From contig CAWIZO010000001.1 in NCBI GenBank assembly GCA_963840665.1, positions 186,001 through 250,000 on the forward strand: a stretch of DNA of 64,000 nt, given 5' to 3'. A model generated the notes under the pieces. That model saw nothing but the letters and a program-made list of their open reading frames with translations. It did no database searches and had not been told where the DNA came from. Of the stretch, positions 17,950 through 26,381 are shown piece after piece. Position 1 is the stretch's first letter, and each line of letters begins with the position of its first letter. This DNA is from DATFTE01 sp963840665 (lineage in GTDB: Bacteria > Acidobacteriota > Terriglobia > Terriglobales > Acidobacteriaceae). Position numbers and translations under genes: made by a program.

Positions 17950-18774
17950 ATGCCAGGCAGTTCGGACGATCAGGCTGTACAACCGTCGATGTTGGCGCGC
18001 GCCGAAGAAATTCAACGGCAGATTCAGGACCTGTCGGGCCGCGATCTGCAACTGTGGTCGATCGGCGCACTGGTGATCCTGGTCCTGACGGGAGGGTTGC
18101 TCTCGATTCTGCTTCCCAACGTAATGTGGGCTCAGCGCGTCATTCGCATCGAGCACAGCTACCTGCCGCAGCTTTTCTTCGGACTCGTCAGCCTGATTCT
18201 GCTTTGCAACATCTATCTGTTGGGACAAAAGCTCACACTGAATGCCACGCGGCGAGCATTGATTCGTGAACTGGTGTTGAATGAGCGCCTAGAGAATCTT
18301 TCGCTGATCGATCCTCTGACGCAGTTACTCAACAAACGCGCGGTGAACGAGCTGGTGCCGATTGAGGTTGCGCGAGCCAATCGCTTGGGCAGCAACCTAA
18401 CCTTCATGGCCATCGATCTTGATGGATTCAAAGCCGTCAACGCGAAATTTGGATCGATCGAGGGAGACCGCGTGCTCCTCGATTTCTCGAAGATCCTGAA
18501 GACGGTCTTCCGCGGAGGCGACATCGTCTTCCGCCAGGGTGGCGACGAATTCCTGATCGTGATGCCGGAAACTAGCGAGCAACAGGCTGACTATCCGGTA
18601 GAGCGGCTGTTGCGCGGCGTCGAGCAATGGAACCTGACCCACAAGAAGAGCTACGAAATGGCCTTCACTTACGGACTTTCAGCCTATGTAACCGGCGCCG
18701 ACTACGGCGACGCGCTTCGCGTGGTCGATCGCAAGATGTATCAGAAGCGGCACAATCTGGTGCCGGTGTTCTAA
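17950..18774 (+). CDS. Membrane-anchored GGDEF diguanylate cyclase
   Basis: The 274-aa protein starts at the ATG at 17950 with a GGAGGGA site. Two membrane helices (about residues 40-60 and 80-100) precede a short coiled linker and a GGDEF domain (about 115-270). The catalytic motif RQGGDEFLIV is intact, and an RGGD inhibitory I-site lies five residues before it. Active synthesis of c-di-GMP with product inhibition is therefore expected. PilZ proteins encoded at 15963 and 31677 are possible effectors; no EAL/HD-GYP hydrolase is seen here. Confidence 0.9.
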   Translation: MPGSSDDQAVQPSMLARAEEIQRQIQDLSGRDLQLWSIGALVILVLTGGLLSILLPNVMWAQRVIRIEHSYLPQLFFGLVSLILLCNIYLLGQKLTLNATRRALIRELVLNERLENLSLIDPLTQLLNKRAVNELVPIEVARANRLGSNLTFMAIDLDGFKAVNAKFGSIEGDRVLLDFSKILKTVFRGGDIVFRQGGDEFLIVMPETSEQQADYPVERLLRGVEQWNLTHKKSYEMAFTYGLSAYVTGADYGDALRVVDRKMYQKRHNLVPVF

Positions 18775-18821
18775 TCCCCACATTCTTTTGCGTGCAGCTT
18801 CGGAAACGATGAGTGCCCTAT

Positions 18822-18943
18822 CCTTGTCGCGTTTTTTGCGACAAGGGTGGGAATCGATGAACCCAGGTTTTGTCCGCAGCTTTTCAATGGAGAGCGCCCC
18901 GCCCGTGGATCCTTTTTTGCGAGAAGGGTGGGAATCGATGAAC
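18822..18943. repeat. 31-bp direct repeat with hairpin (REP-like)
   Basis: Two 31-bp copies (18832-18862 and 18913-18943; one mismatch) start 81 bp apart and share TTTTTTGCGA followed by AGGGTGGGAATCGATGAAC-like sequence. The first copy also has the left arm CCTTGTCGC (18822-18830) that pairs perfectly with GCGACAAGG (18838-18846); the second lacks most of it. It lies between the GGDEF gene and the amidohydrolase start, and the hairpin may end GGDEF transcription. Confidence 0.65.
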
Positions 18944-18967
18944 TCGGCTCATGCAATAATTCCGGCG

Positions 18968-19927
18968 ATGACCCAAGCCTTACGCGTCGCGGTTTTATGT
19001 TTTCTTTTAGTTCAGATCTCCAATACCGCGCGAACAAACGCCTCCGACGTGCCACCCTGGAAAGCCGATCATCACATCCATCTCGGATCCGTTGAACTCT
19101 GCTGGTTAGTTGGAGAATGCCTGCCTTCGAATCATCCACCAGCGGTGTATGCCTCCGACGCTGTCCACGCTCTCGACGAGGCGCATGTTTCGAAGGGTGT
19201 CATTCTCTCTTGCGCTTACCTCTACGGGTTGCGATCGCTTCATCTCACTCCTAGTGAAATTGCTGCGGGAACGCGGCGCGAGAACGAGTTTACGGCCGCG
19301 GAAGTAGCGAAGTATCCCGCGCGCCTAGTCGGATTTCTGTCGGCCGATCCCTTGCAGGAGTCTGCCGTCGACGAGATTCGCCACTGGCGGGGCAGTCATG
19401 AGCTCATCGGACTGAAGCTGCACTTCACCGCATCCGCCGTGCACATGAAGAACGCCGCCGAGCGCCGCAAAGTCGCTGCCGTGGTTGCCGAAGCCGCCGC
19501 AGAGCATCTCCCCATCGTCATTCATATCGGAGGAGGAGCCTTCAACGCCTCCGATACCGAACTCTTCATTCGAGAGGTGTTGCCGAGCGCTGGAGACTCA
19601 TGGGTACAAATCGCGCACGCCGGCGGAGGCCTGCCCCTTCACGATGGAAATCACGTGGCGGTGCTGCGCACCTTCGCCGATCACATCGCACAAGACGATC
19701 CGCGCACCCGGCACGTGCTGTTCGATCTCTCGTACGTGCCCGCCCCGCGTGAAAGCTCTGCGGCGTTGACTGAGCAAATCCGTCGCATCGGAATGAAACG
19801 TTTTCTTTTCGGATCGGACTACAACGTCCTAACCCCCGAGCAAGAAATCAAGAGTCTCGGCAAGCTGGGATTGACGAAAGAAGAGTGGGACATGTTGAGA
19901 GAGAATTGTGCGCCGTGGGCGTGCTGA
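18968..19927 (+). CDS. Secreted amidohydrolase-2 family metal-dependent hydrolase
   Basis: The start ATG at 18968 gives a signal peptide (LRVAVLCFLLVQIS). Upstream in-frame starts would translate the direct-repeat region and are unlikely. The mature protein is a TIM-barrel amidohydrolase (PF04909 type): metal-binding DHHIH at the first strand, then LKLHF, VIHIGGG, QIAHAGGG and the late FGSDYN aspartate. Length about 319 aa. The substrate cannot be told; relatives include decarboxylases and lactone hydrolases. It is a single-gene unit. Confidence 0.8.
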   Translation: MTQALRVAVLCFLLVQISNTARTNASDVPPWKADHHIHLGSVELCWLVGECLPSNHPPAVYASDAVHALDEAHVSKGVILSCAYLYGLRSLHLTPSEIAAGTRRENEFTAAEVAKYPARLVGFLSADPLQESAVDEIRHWRGSHELIGLKLHFTASAVHMKNAAERRKVAAVVAEAAAEHLPIVIHIGGGAFNASDTELFIREVLPSAGDSWVQIAHAGGGLPLHDGNHVAVLRTFADHIAQDDPRTRHVLFDLSYVPAPRESSAALTEQIRRIGMKRFLFGSDYNVLTPEQEIKSLGKLGLTKEEWDMLRENCAPWAC

Positions 19928-20030
19928 ATGTCAAAAAACGCGAACTTGGGTAGAGCCCAAAATCGGCGTGAACCCCTGGGGCACCTTCTTGTAATTGACC
20001 TGCGCTCGCGTCCGACCTAACATTTGCGCC

Positions 20031-21551
20031 ATGCGTGAACCTGCGGTTGTGGCCATTCTCGAACCATCCGAGAAAAGTCGCGCAACCATGCCGGCCTACA
20101 AGGTGCTCTATGACGGGCAGTGCGAGATTTGCCAGGCTTGCGTGTCGTGGCTAAAAGTTCTGGATCGCGAAGGCAAGACAGATTGCCTGCCCATCGGCGC
20201 AGAAGTCTTACCCACTGTAGACTCTCGATTGAATATGGAGGAGTGCCTGCGGCAGTTGCACGTCGTCACCCCCGAGGGAGACATTCGCGTCGGCTGGGAC
20301 GCGGTGGCATGTCTGGCGCGGTTGTTTCCATCTACTTGGCTGGTTGGCGCGACGGGCCGGCGATTTCCCTTTAGCTACCTGGGAAGACTGCTCTACGGAT
20401 TCGTTGCCAGGAACCGATATTCGCTCAGTAAATGTCGCGGCGGCGCATGCCAGGTTGCAAAACCGGAGGTGGTGCGGAGGCGAGCACAACTGGGTGCGTT
20501 TTGGTCGTGTTACACGCTGGGATTTTTCATCCGGTTGCCGCTCGTCCTGTGGGCGGGCATGCGGGCTGCGGCGCAACGGACGACCCTGTTCGCCCGAACC
20601 TATCACCACCGGCTCGATCTTCTGGATGGCAAGCTGACAATTCTTTTTCTAAATGGCATGTTGCCCAACACCGTTCCGCTCCTGTTCGGGGAATTATTCA
20701 CTGCAGTACTTTACGACGGAGTCGCAATCGATCCCGGCTCGCCCAAGATGCGACGGTCGCTAGCTCGGCATCTTCGGCAGCGAAAACCGAAAATCACGAA
20801 AATCATAGCCACGCATGCGCACGAAGAACATATCGGAAATCTCAATTGGTTATCCGAGGTCACCGACGCTCCCGTTTACGCCTCGGAGATGACTGCCCGG
20901 TTCCTGACCCCGTTCAAGAAGCTTCCGTGGGTGCGCGCCCTGATCATCGGACAGCCTCCAAATCTGAAGCAGCCATATCAACTGTTAGGCGACAGCGTCG
21001 ATACCGAATCCGGCACCTTGCAGGTTATCGCGACGCCTGGCCATTGCGATGACCATGTCGTTCTATACGATCCTAACGAGAAACTGTTGTTGGCGGGCGA
21101 CGCCTTCATGGGGAGTTATTTTGCGACCCCCAACCCTGACGTGGACAGCCGAAAGTGGCTAGTAAGTCTCGAACGATTGGTGGAACTCGACATCGAGATT
21201 CTGGTCGAGGGGCACGGTCACATTCACACATTGCGCGGGGACATTCCCGATTTAGCCGGGGTGGTGATCCGGCAGGATCCGAAAGTTGCCATATCGCAGA
21301 AGTTGGAGTATTTGCGTTGGTTGCGAGAACAAATCGAAGCTGGGTTTCAGGAAGGGCTTCCGGTGTGCGTCATCGAAGCAAGTTGTTTTCCGTGGGGAAG
21401 GCGTACTTCGTGGGAGAGTTGTGCCACCGATGAATGTATCCGGCTGCTGAGCCTCGGACATTTTTCTCGCACGGAATTGGTGCGCAGTTTCGTCCGCACG
21501 AACGGCGACCAGCTTCCTACAGTTTACGAAGTCCGCATGTCTGGAGAGTGA
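20031..21551 (+). CDS. Fusion of DCC (DUF393) thiol-disulfide domain and metallo-beta-lactamase fold hydrolase
   Basis: The N-terminal 130 residues are a DCC/DUF393 thioredoxin-like domain (VLYDGQCEICQACVSWLKVL, then GWDAVACLARLFPSTW). A linker with a hydrophobic, membrane-proximal stretch follows. The C-terminal 280 residues are a metallo-beta-lactamase fold: HAHEEHIGN (Glu replaces the usual Asp of HxHxDH), TPGHCDDHVVLY, GDAF, and EGHGHIH. The ATG at 20031 is used; ATG at 20088, directly before the DCC domain, is equally possible. The combination suggests a thiol-linked hydrolase (glyoxalase II or persulfide-dioxygenase-like chemistry), but the activity is inference. Confidence 0.8.
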   Translation: MREPAVVAILEPSEKSRATMPAYKVLYDGQCEICQACVSWLKVLDREGKTDCLPIGAEVLPTVDSRLNMEECLRQLHVVTPEGDIRVGWDAVACLARLFPSTWLVGATGRRFPFSYLGRLLYGFVARNRYSLSKCRGGACQVAKPEVVRRRAQLGAFWSCYTLGFFIRLPLVLWAGMRAAAQRTTLFARTYHHRLDLLDGKLTILFLNGMLPNTVPLLFGELFTAVLYDGVAIDPGSPKMRRSLARHLRQRKPKITKIIATHAHEEHIGNLNWLSEVTDAPVYASEMTARFLTPFKKLPWVRALIIGQPPNLKQPYQLLGDSVDTESGTLQVIATPGHCDDHVVLYDPNEKLLLAGDAFMGSYFATPNPDVDSRKWLVSLERLVELDIEILVEGHGHIHTLRGDIPDLAGVVIRQDPKVAISQKLEYLRWLREQIEAGFQEGLPVCVIEASCFPWGRRTSWESCATDECIRLLSLGHFSRTELVRSFVRTNGDQLPTVYEVRMSGE

Positions 21552-21641
21552 CTCTTCTCAGCCGTATGAAATGCACGAAATTGCGAGCGGTGGTCCAGAG
21601 GTGTAGGAATCGTGCGAGCACAATTGAGAGGAGAGCGTGAC

Positions 21642-21797
21642 TTGCCTGACAGCCGTTCCGCTTCGGCGGAGTCCAAGACAGGGAAACGACAAAAACCTGA
21701 GCCGCCCTCCTACTGGTCTGACCTCGCCAACATATACCAAGAACAAGAAAACCTCTATCAGGTTTTTTCCGCAGGGTTGATCGAAGGAATTGCCTAG
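21642..21797 (+). CDS. Possible small protein (51 aa), TTG start
   Basis: A TTG codon lies six bases after a clear AGGAGAG site. The product ends with a protein-like, acidic-aromatic segment (YWSDLANIYQEQENLYQ). No family was recognised, and only ribosome site and composition support it. Confidence 0.3.
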   Translation: MPDSRSASAESKTGKRQKPEPPSYWSDLANIYQEQENLYQVFSAGLIEGIA

Positions 21798-21887
21798 ACA
21801 ATGGAGCCTTGTCCGTCCAAGACCAATTGGCAGCTGTCCCCGCCACCGAAGGGGTTCGTTGTTCCTTGCCGATTTTGTGTCGATGCA

Positions 21888-21907
21888 CGCGGACGCGGGC
21901 GTCCGCG
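21888..21907. repeat. REP-like palindrome downstream of pgl
   Basis: A nine-bp perfect stem (CGCGGACGC / GCGTCCGCG, loop GG) lies 14 bases after the pgl stop on the minus strand. It is related in sequence to palindromes at 26334, 48354 and 53358. It may also act as an operon-end hairpin. Confidence 0.6.
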
Positions 21908-21920
21908 CCACATGGGTTTG

Positions 21921-22655
21921 CTAGGTTTTCGCCGCTAGCCCTTCGGCTGCGGCGCTATCTAATAGCCAGACTACGCGTCCATCGGTGGGATGGACCTGGG
22001 CCGAGGGCAAGTCCTTGCGATTCCCTCCTAAGATCTGACGGACCATCGGCTCCTTGTCCGCGCCGCTGGCAAGAAACGTGACACAAGCGGCGTTGTTCAG
22101 GACCGGAAAGGTGAACGTTATGCGGTAGGTCTTGAACTTTTCCACCCAGTTGGCAACGACCAGACGATGCATCTCCCGGGCGGCGGCAGAACCGGGGAAC
22201 AGGGAAGCGGTGTGTCCGTCGGGTCCCATGCCGAGGAAGATCAGATCGAAGCGGGGAAACTCTCCTGGCTTCAGGCCAAAGAATTTCTGGATGGTCTGCT
22301 CGTATTCGAGGGCGGCGGCCTCGGCGTCTTTGACCTCGGTGCGCACGCGAAAGACATTTTCCGCCGGGACGCGGGCCTTCGAGAGCAGAGCCTCGTTTAC
22401 CATCCGGTAATTGCTCTCGGGGTCGTCGGGAGCTACGTCGCGTTCGTCGCCGAAAAAGAGATAAATTTTCTCCCAGGGAATCTCAGGCATAGTCGACAGC
22501 AAGGCGTAAAGGTTCTTGGGAGTGGATCCGCCGGAGAGCGCGACGGTGCACTTGCCTCGGGCCTCGATCGCGGCCTTCGCCAAGGTGAGGAACTCCTGGG
22601 CCGCGGATTGAAAGAGAGCCGGGGGATCGGGGAAGGTGTGAATTTCAGTCGGCAT
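21921..22655 (-). CDS. pgl: 6-phosphogluconolactonase
   Basis: A 244-aa cytoplasmic enzyme that hydrolyses 6-phosphoglucono-lactone to 6-phosphogluconate, the second step of the oxidative pentose phosphate pathway. It shows the family motifs CTVALSGGSTPKNLY, IYLFFGDERDVAPDDPESNY and FDLIFLGMGPDGHTASLFPG, and has the usual length. It is the last gene of the tkt-tal/pgi-gnd-zwf-glk-pgl set, 102 bp after glk. Confidence 0.93.
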   Translation of the reverse strand: MPTEIHTFPDPPALFQSAAQEFLTLAKAAIEARGKCTVALSGGSTPKNLYALLSTMPEIPWEKIYLFFGDERDVAPDDPESNYRMVNEALLSKARVPAENVFRVRTEVKDAEAAALEYEQTIQKFFGLKPGEFPRFDLIFLGMGPDGHTASLFPGSAAAREMHRLVVANWVEKFKTYRITFTFPVLNNAACVTFLASGADKEPMVRQILGGNRKDLPSAQVHPTDGRVVWLLDSAAAEGLAAKT

Positions 22656-22757
22656 ACCTAATGAAGATGTAGTGTCCGGTCTAAGAGACTCGTTTTTTGG
22701 GGTGTTGGTGCGGGCATTCGTGGGCCCTCTCCGTCTCGCCCGGTCCAGGAAAACCGG

Positions 22758-23741
22758 CTACGTCCCCGATCTTACCAAGGCGCAGCGGGCGGCCCCTAAC
22801 AACGCCGTCTTGTCATTGGTGATGACACGCACCGGCATCGATTCCATCAGGGTCTGCATTCTGCCTTTGGCCACGAACGACTGCATGAAGAGCGGTCCGG
22901 CCAGCTTCGCGAGTAACTTTGGAGCGATGCCACCGCCGAGGTAGACGCCTCCGGTGGCCATGAGTTTGAGCGCGAGATTCCCAGCTTCAGCAGCGTAGAG
23001 CGAGACGAACAGATCGACCGCCTGCTCGCACAGCCCGCATTTCCCCGACAGAGCGGCTTTCGAGATGCAAGCTGCGGGATCGGATTGCAGCATTTCGTCG
23101 GCGAGCCATTGAGGCTCTTCGCCGCGTCCCGTATCCCGCAAAAACTGGTAGAGATTCACAAGGCCGGGGCCGGAAACGGCGCGCTCATAGCTGACATGGC
23201 CGAAGCGGATTTGTAGATGCCGCAGCAGATCAAGTTCGAGTTGGTTACGAGGCGCGAAATCGGCGTGGCCACCCTCGCAGGCGAAGACCTGATGCTGCGT
23301 GCCATCCCAGTACATGCCAGCCTCGCCAAGTCCGGTGCCTGCGGAAATCACCGCCTGATTGCCTACAGGATTTCCCTTCACCTTGTTGAGCGTAACCACA
23401 TCAGACTCTGCCAGGATCGGGATACCCCAGGCGTTGGCCTCGAGATCGTTGATCAGCATCGCCTTCTTGATTTTCAATTCGTCGGCGAGGTGCGAGGAGT
23501 CGATGACCCAGGGGAGGTTCGAAGTTTCGACCTTGCCGTTGCGCACGGGCCCGGCGACACCGAAGCACGCGGCATCGGCGCGCACATTTGTAGTGTCAAC
23601 GAACTTGGTGACGATCTGATCGAGGCCTGAATATTCGCGGCTAGGGAAGACCGAGGCGGACACCAGGCGGAAATCGCCGTTCACAACATCGAAGAACGCC
23701 AGCCTTGCATTGGTGCCTCCGATGTCGCCTGCCAATATCAT
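22758..23741 (-). CDS. glk: Glucokinase
   Basis: ATP-dependent phosphorylation of glucose to glucose-6-phosphate. The start is the ATG at 23741, with AGGAA upstream and the phosphate-binding motif at once after it (MILAGDIGGTNARLAFFD). Other motifs are CFGVAGPVRNG, LINDLEANAWG, ISAGTGLGEAGMYWDG and GGVYLGGGIAPKL, typical of the bacterial Glk (PF02685) type. The ATG overlaps the zwf stop by 4 bp (ATGA), so the two are translationally coupled, which places glucose activation beside its first oxidation. Confidence 0.93.
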   Translation of the reverse strand: MILAGDIGGTNARLAFFDVVNGDFRLVSASVFPSREYSGLDQIVTKFVDTTNVRADAACFGVAGPVRNGKVETSNLPWVIDSSHLADELKIKKAMLINDLEANAWGIPILAESDVVTLNKVKGNPVGNQAVISAGTGLGEAGMYWDGTQHQVFACEGGHADFAPRNQLELDLLRHLQIRFGHVSYERAVSGPGLVNLYQFLRDTGRGEEPQWLADEMLQSDPAACISKAALSGKCGLCEQAVDLFVSLYAAEAGNLALKLMATGGVYLGGGIAPKLLAKLAGPLFMQSFVAKGRMQTLMESMPVRVITNDKTALLGAARCALVRSGT

Positions 23742-25280
23742 TTCTCGAAATTCCTCCAGTGGCGCCCATCCCGTTCCAACAATTCTTCCGACTCGCGCGG
23801 TCCCCAGGTGCCGGCGGCATAATTGGGAAAATTGCGCGGAGGCAGCGCTCTCCAAACATCGAGCGCCGGGGAAACCACGCACCATCCAGCTTCGACCATA
23901 TCGGCGCGCTGAAACAGCGTCTGATCTCCGATCATACAGTCATGGAGTAAACGCTCGTATCCGGTGCTGGGTTGCTGCCCAAAGTAGTCAACGTATTCGA
24001 AGTTCATGTCGACCGCGCCCAGGCGCATGACCGGGCCGGGGACCTTGGCGGCGAAGCGCAACGAGATGCCCTCCTCGGGCTGGATGTGCAAGACCAGTTG
24101 GTTGGGCATGAGGTTCTCAACCGGAGTGTCACGAAACAGGACAAATGGCGCGCGCCGGAACTGAATCACGATATGCGTGTTGCGCACCGGCATGCGCTTG
24201 CCAGTGCGGAGATAAAAGGGAACATCAGCCCAGCGCCAGTTATCGATCAGCAGTTTCATGGCGACGAAGGTTTCGGTTCGCGAATCAGCCGGGACGCCAG
24301 TCTCGGCGCGATAGGCTGGCACGCTTTGCCCCCCGCAAGTGCCCTCGCCGTATTGACCGCGCACCGTGCGCGTAAGCACTTCTTCCGTGCTGATGGGCTG
24401 GATGGCATGCAGAATCTTTGCTTGCTCGTCACGCACAGAGTCGGCATGGAACGAAATCGGCGGTTCCATCGCAGTCAGGCTGATGAGCTGCATGATGTGG
24501 TTGGGCACCATGTCGCGCAAGGCGCCAGCTTGATCGTAATATCCGCCACGCTGTTCGACGCCGACAGTTTCAGCTACTGAGATCTGCACATGATCGATGT
24601 ATCGACGGTTCCAGATGGGTTCGAAGATTCCGTTGGCGAAGCGGAACGCCAAAATGTTCTGGACCGTTTCTTTCCCCAGATAGTGATCGATGCGGTAAAT
24701 CTGTTTTTCGTTGACGACGCGCAGCAATTGGGTATTCAGTGATCGAGCGGAGTCGAGATCCCTCCCAAAAGGCTTCTCGATAATGACGCGGCGCCAGTGC
24801 TGATTGTTTTCTTCCATCAGGCCGTTGGCAGCGAGTTGCTCGACGATCGGTCCGAAGAAGTCGGCCGAAGTGGCGAGATAGAAAAAATAGTTTCCGTGCG
24901 TGGAGTGGTCGCGGTCGACTTGCGCGAGCAAGTCTTTCAGCTTGGGATAGACGCTCTTATCATCGAAATCGGCGGTGACATATTCGAGGCGGCGGAGGAA
25001 CCACTCGGTCAGGTCGGGATCAAGATTGCGGCCCGACGAATTCCTTGAGATCATCAGAAACCTTTTTGCGAAAATCATCGGTCGTCATCGTGTTGTGAGC
25101 GACGCCGACGATGGCAAATTCGCGGGAGAGCAACTCATACTTCGCCAGATTGTAGAGCGCGGGGACCAGTTTGCGACGGGTCAGATCGCCGGTCGCTCCA
25201 AAAATCACCATGACACAAGGGTCGCCAGGCTTGCCGATTCTTTGCGACTCTGCGACGGGCGTCACCTCTGCTTGAACCAT
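23738..25280 (-). CDS. zwf: Glucose-6-phosphate 1-dehydrogenase, one frameshift
   Basis: It oxidises glucose-6-phosphate to the lactone with reduction of NAD(P). The start ATG at 25280 has GAGAGGAA upstream. The first 85 residues carry the dinucleotide motif (VMVIFGATGDLTRRKLVPAL). The frame then breaks at a GGG run (25032-25034), where removing one base restores a continuous protein (KEFVG then NLDPDLTEWF). The second part has the substrate/active-site motif RIDHYLGKETVQN and the C-terminal domain to 23738. Combined length (about 513 aa) matches the family. A sequencing insertion is the simplest explanation. Confidence 0.88.
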
Positions 25281-25313
25281 GCTGCTTCCTCTCGTATGCG
25301 TGCGACGGAGATT

Positions 25314-26309
25314 TTACGCTGTCTTCTTTTGCAGGGTTCCCGGTTCGATATGACCGCCAAATTTTTGTCGCATGGCGGAGAGAACTTTCTCCGCAAAAGT
25401 ATGCTCCTGACGAGAACGGAAGCGCACGAAGAGCGCTGCCGAGAGAACGTCGACCGGAACCGCTTCTTCGATCGCCGCCTGAATGGTCCAACGACCTTCG
25501 CCGGAGTCTTGCACGAAGCCGCTGTACTCCGAAAGCGTGGGATTCTCCGCCAGCGCCATCGCGGTCAAGTCAAGCAGCCATGAACTGATGACGCTGCCGC
25601 GGCGCCATACTTCGGTGATGTCGGGCAAGTTCAGGTCGTAGCGATGTTCTTCGGGTAGTTCTTTGCTGGTCGCGTTGCGGAAGATGTCGAGGCCTTCTGC
25701 GTAGGCTTGCATGATGCCGTACTCGATGCCGTTGTGCACCATCTTCACGAAGTGTCCCGCGCCCGAGGGGCCGCAATAAACATAACCTTCTTCGGCGGTG
25801 CCGGGCATTTTTTCGCGCCCCGGCGTTCGGGGAATGTCGCCGCGTCCGGGTGCCAGCGTTTTGAAGATGGGATCGAGTTGCTGCACGACATCTTTAGGAC
25901 CGCCGATCATCATGCAGTATCCGCGCTCAAGTCCCCAAACGCCGCCGCTGGTGCCGACGTCGAGATAGTGAATGCCTTTGGCTTTGAGTTCTGTGGAGCG
26001 GCGGACATCATCTTTATAATAAGAATTGCCGCCGTCGATGAGGATGTCGCCAGGTTGCATTTTCTGCGCGAGAGCTTGCACAGTCTTCTCGGTGGGATCG
26101 CCGGCAGGGACCATGAGCCAGACGATTTTCGGCTTGCCCAGTTTGCTAACGAAGTCATCGAGCCCCGACGAGGCGATCGCGCCTTCGCCAGCCATGTGCT
26201 TGACGTTGTCGGCGCTCAAGTCGGTGACCACGACTTCGTGGTCTCCACGCATCAGGCGGCGCGTCATGTTCGCGCCCATCCTTCCGAGACCCACCATTCC
26301 TAAACGCAT
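25314..26309 (-). CDS. gnd: 6-phosphogluconate dehydrogenase, decarboxylating (short GntZ/YqeC type)
   Basis: Converts 6-phosphogluconate to ribulose-5-phosphate and CO2. The ATG at 26309 has a good AAGGAG site and begins with the Rossmann motif MRLGMVGLGRMGANM. The substrate loop GTSGGVWGLERGYCMMIGG and the catalytic GHFVKMVHNGIEYGIMQ are present. At 331 aa it belongs to the short, often NAD-linked class rather than the 470-aa Gnd. It lies 33 bp before zwf and 72 bp after tal-pgi on the same strand. Confidence 0.92.
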   Translation of the reverse strand: MRLGMVGLGRMGANMTRRLMRGDHEVVVTDLSADNVKHMAGEGAIASSGLDDFVSKLGKPKIVWLMVPAGDPTEKTVQALAQKMQPGDILIDGGNSYYKDDVRRSTELKAKGIHYLDVGTSGGVWGLERGYCMMIGGPKDVVQQLDPIFKTLAPGRGDIPRTPGREKMPGTAEEGYVYCGPSGAGHFVKMVHNGIEYGIMQAYAEGLDIFRNATSKELPEEHRYDLNLPDITEVWRRGSVISSWLLDLTAMALAENPTLSEYSGFVQDSGEGRWTIQAAIEEAVPVDVLSAALFVRFRSRQEHTFAEKVLSAMRQKFGGHIEPGTLQKKTA

Positions 26310-26333
26310 CGGCTGCTCCTTGCTATTGCGAGA

Positions 26334-26353
26334 GACGGGCACGGACGCCCGTC
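26334..26353. repeat. REP-like palindrome between tal-pgi and gnd
   Basis: The stem GACGGGC / GCCCGTC has a six-base loop, in the short gap between two co-directional operon genes. It resembles the palindrome after pgl and could modulate relative mRNA stability. Confidence 0.5.
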
Positions 26354-26381
26354 CTCCATTATGAATGTTTGTTGCTTGAAA

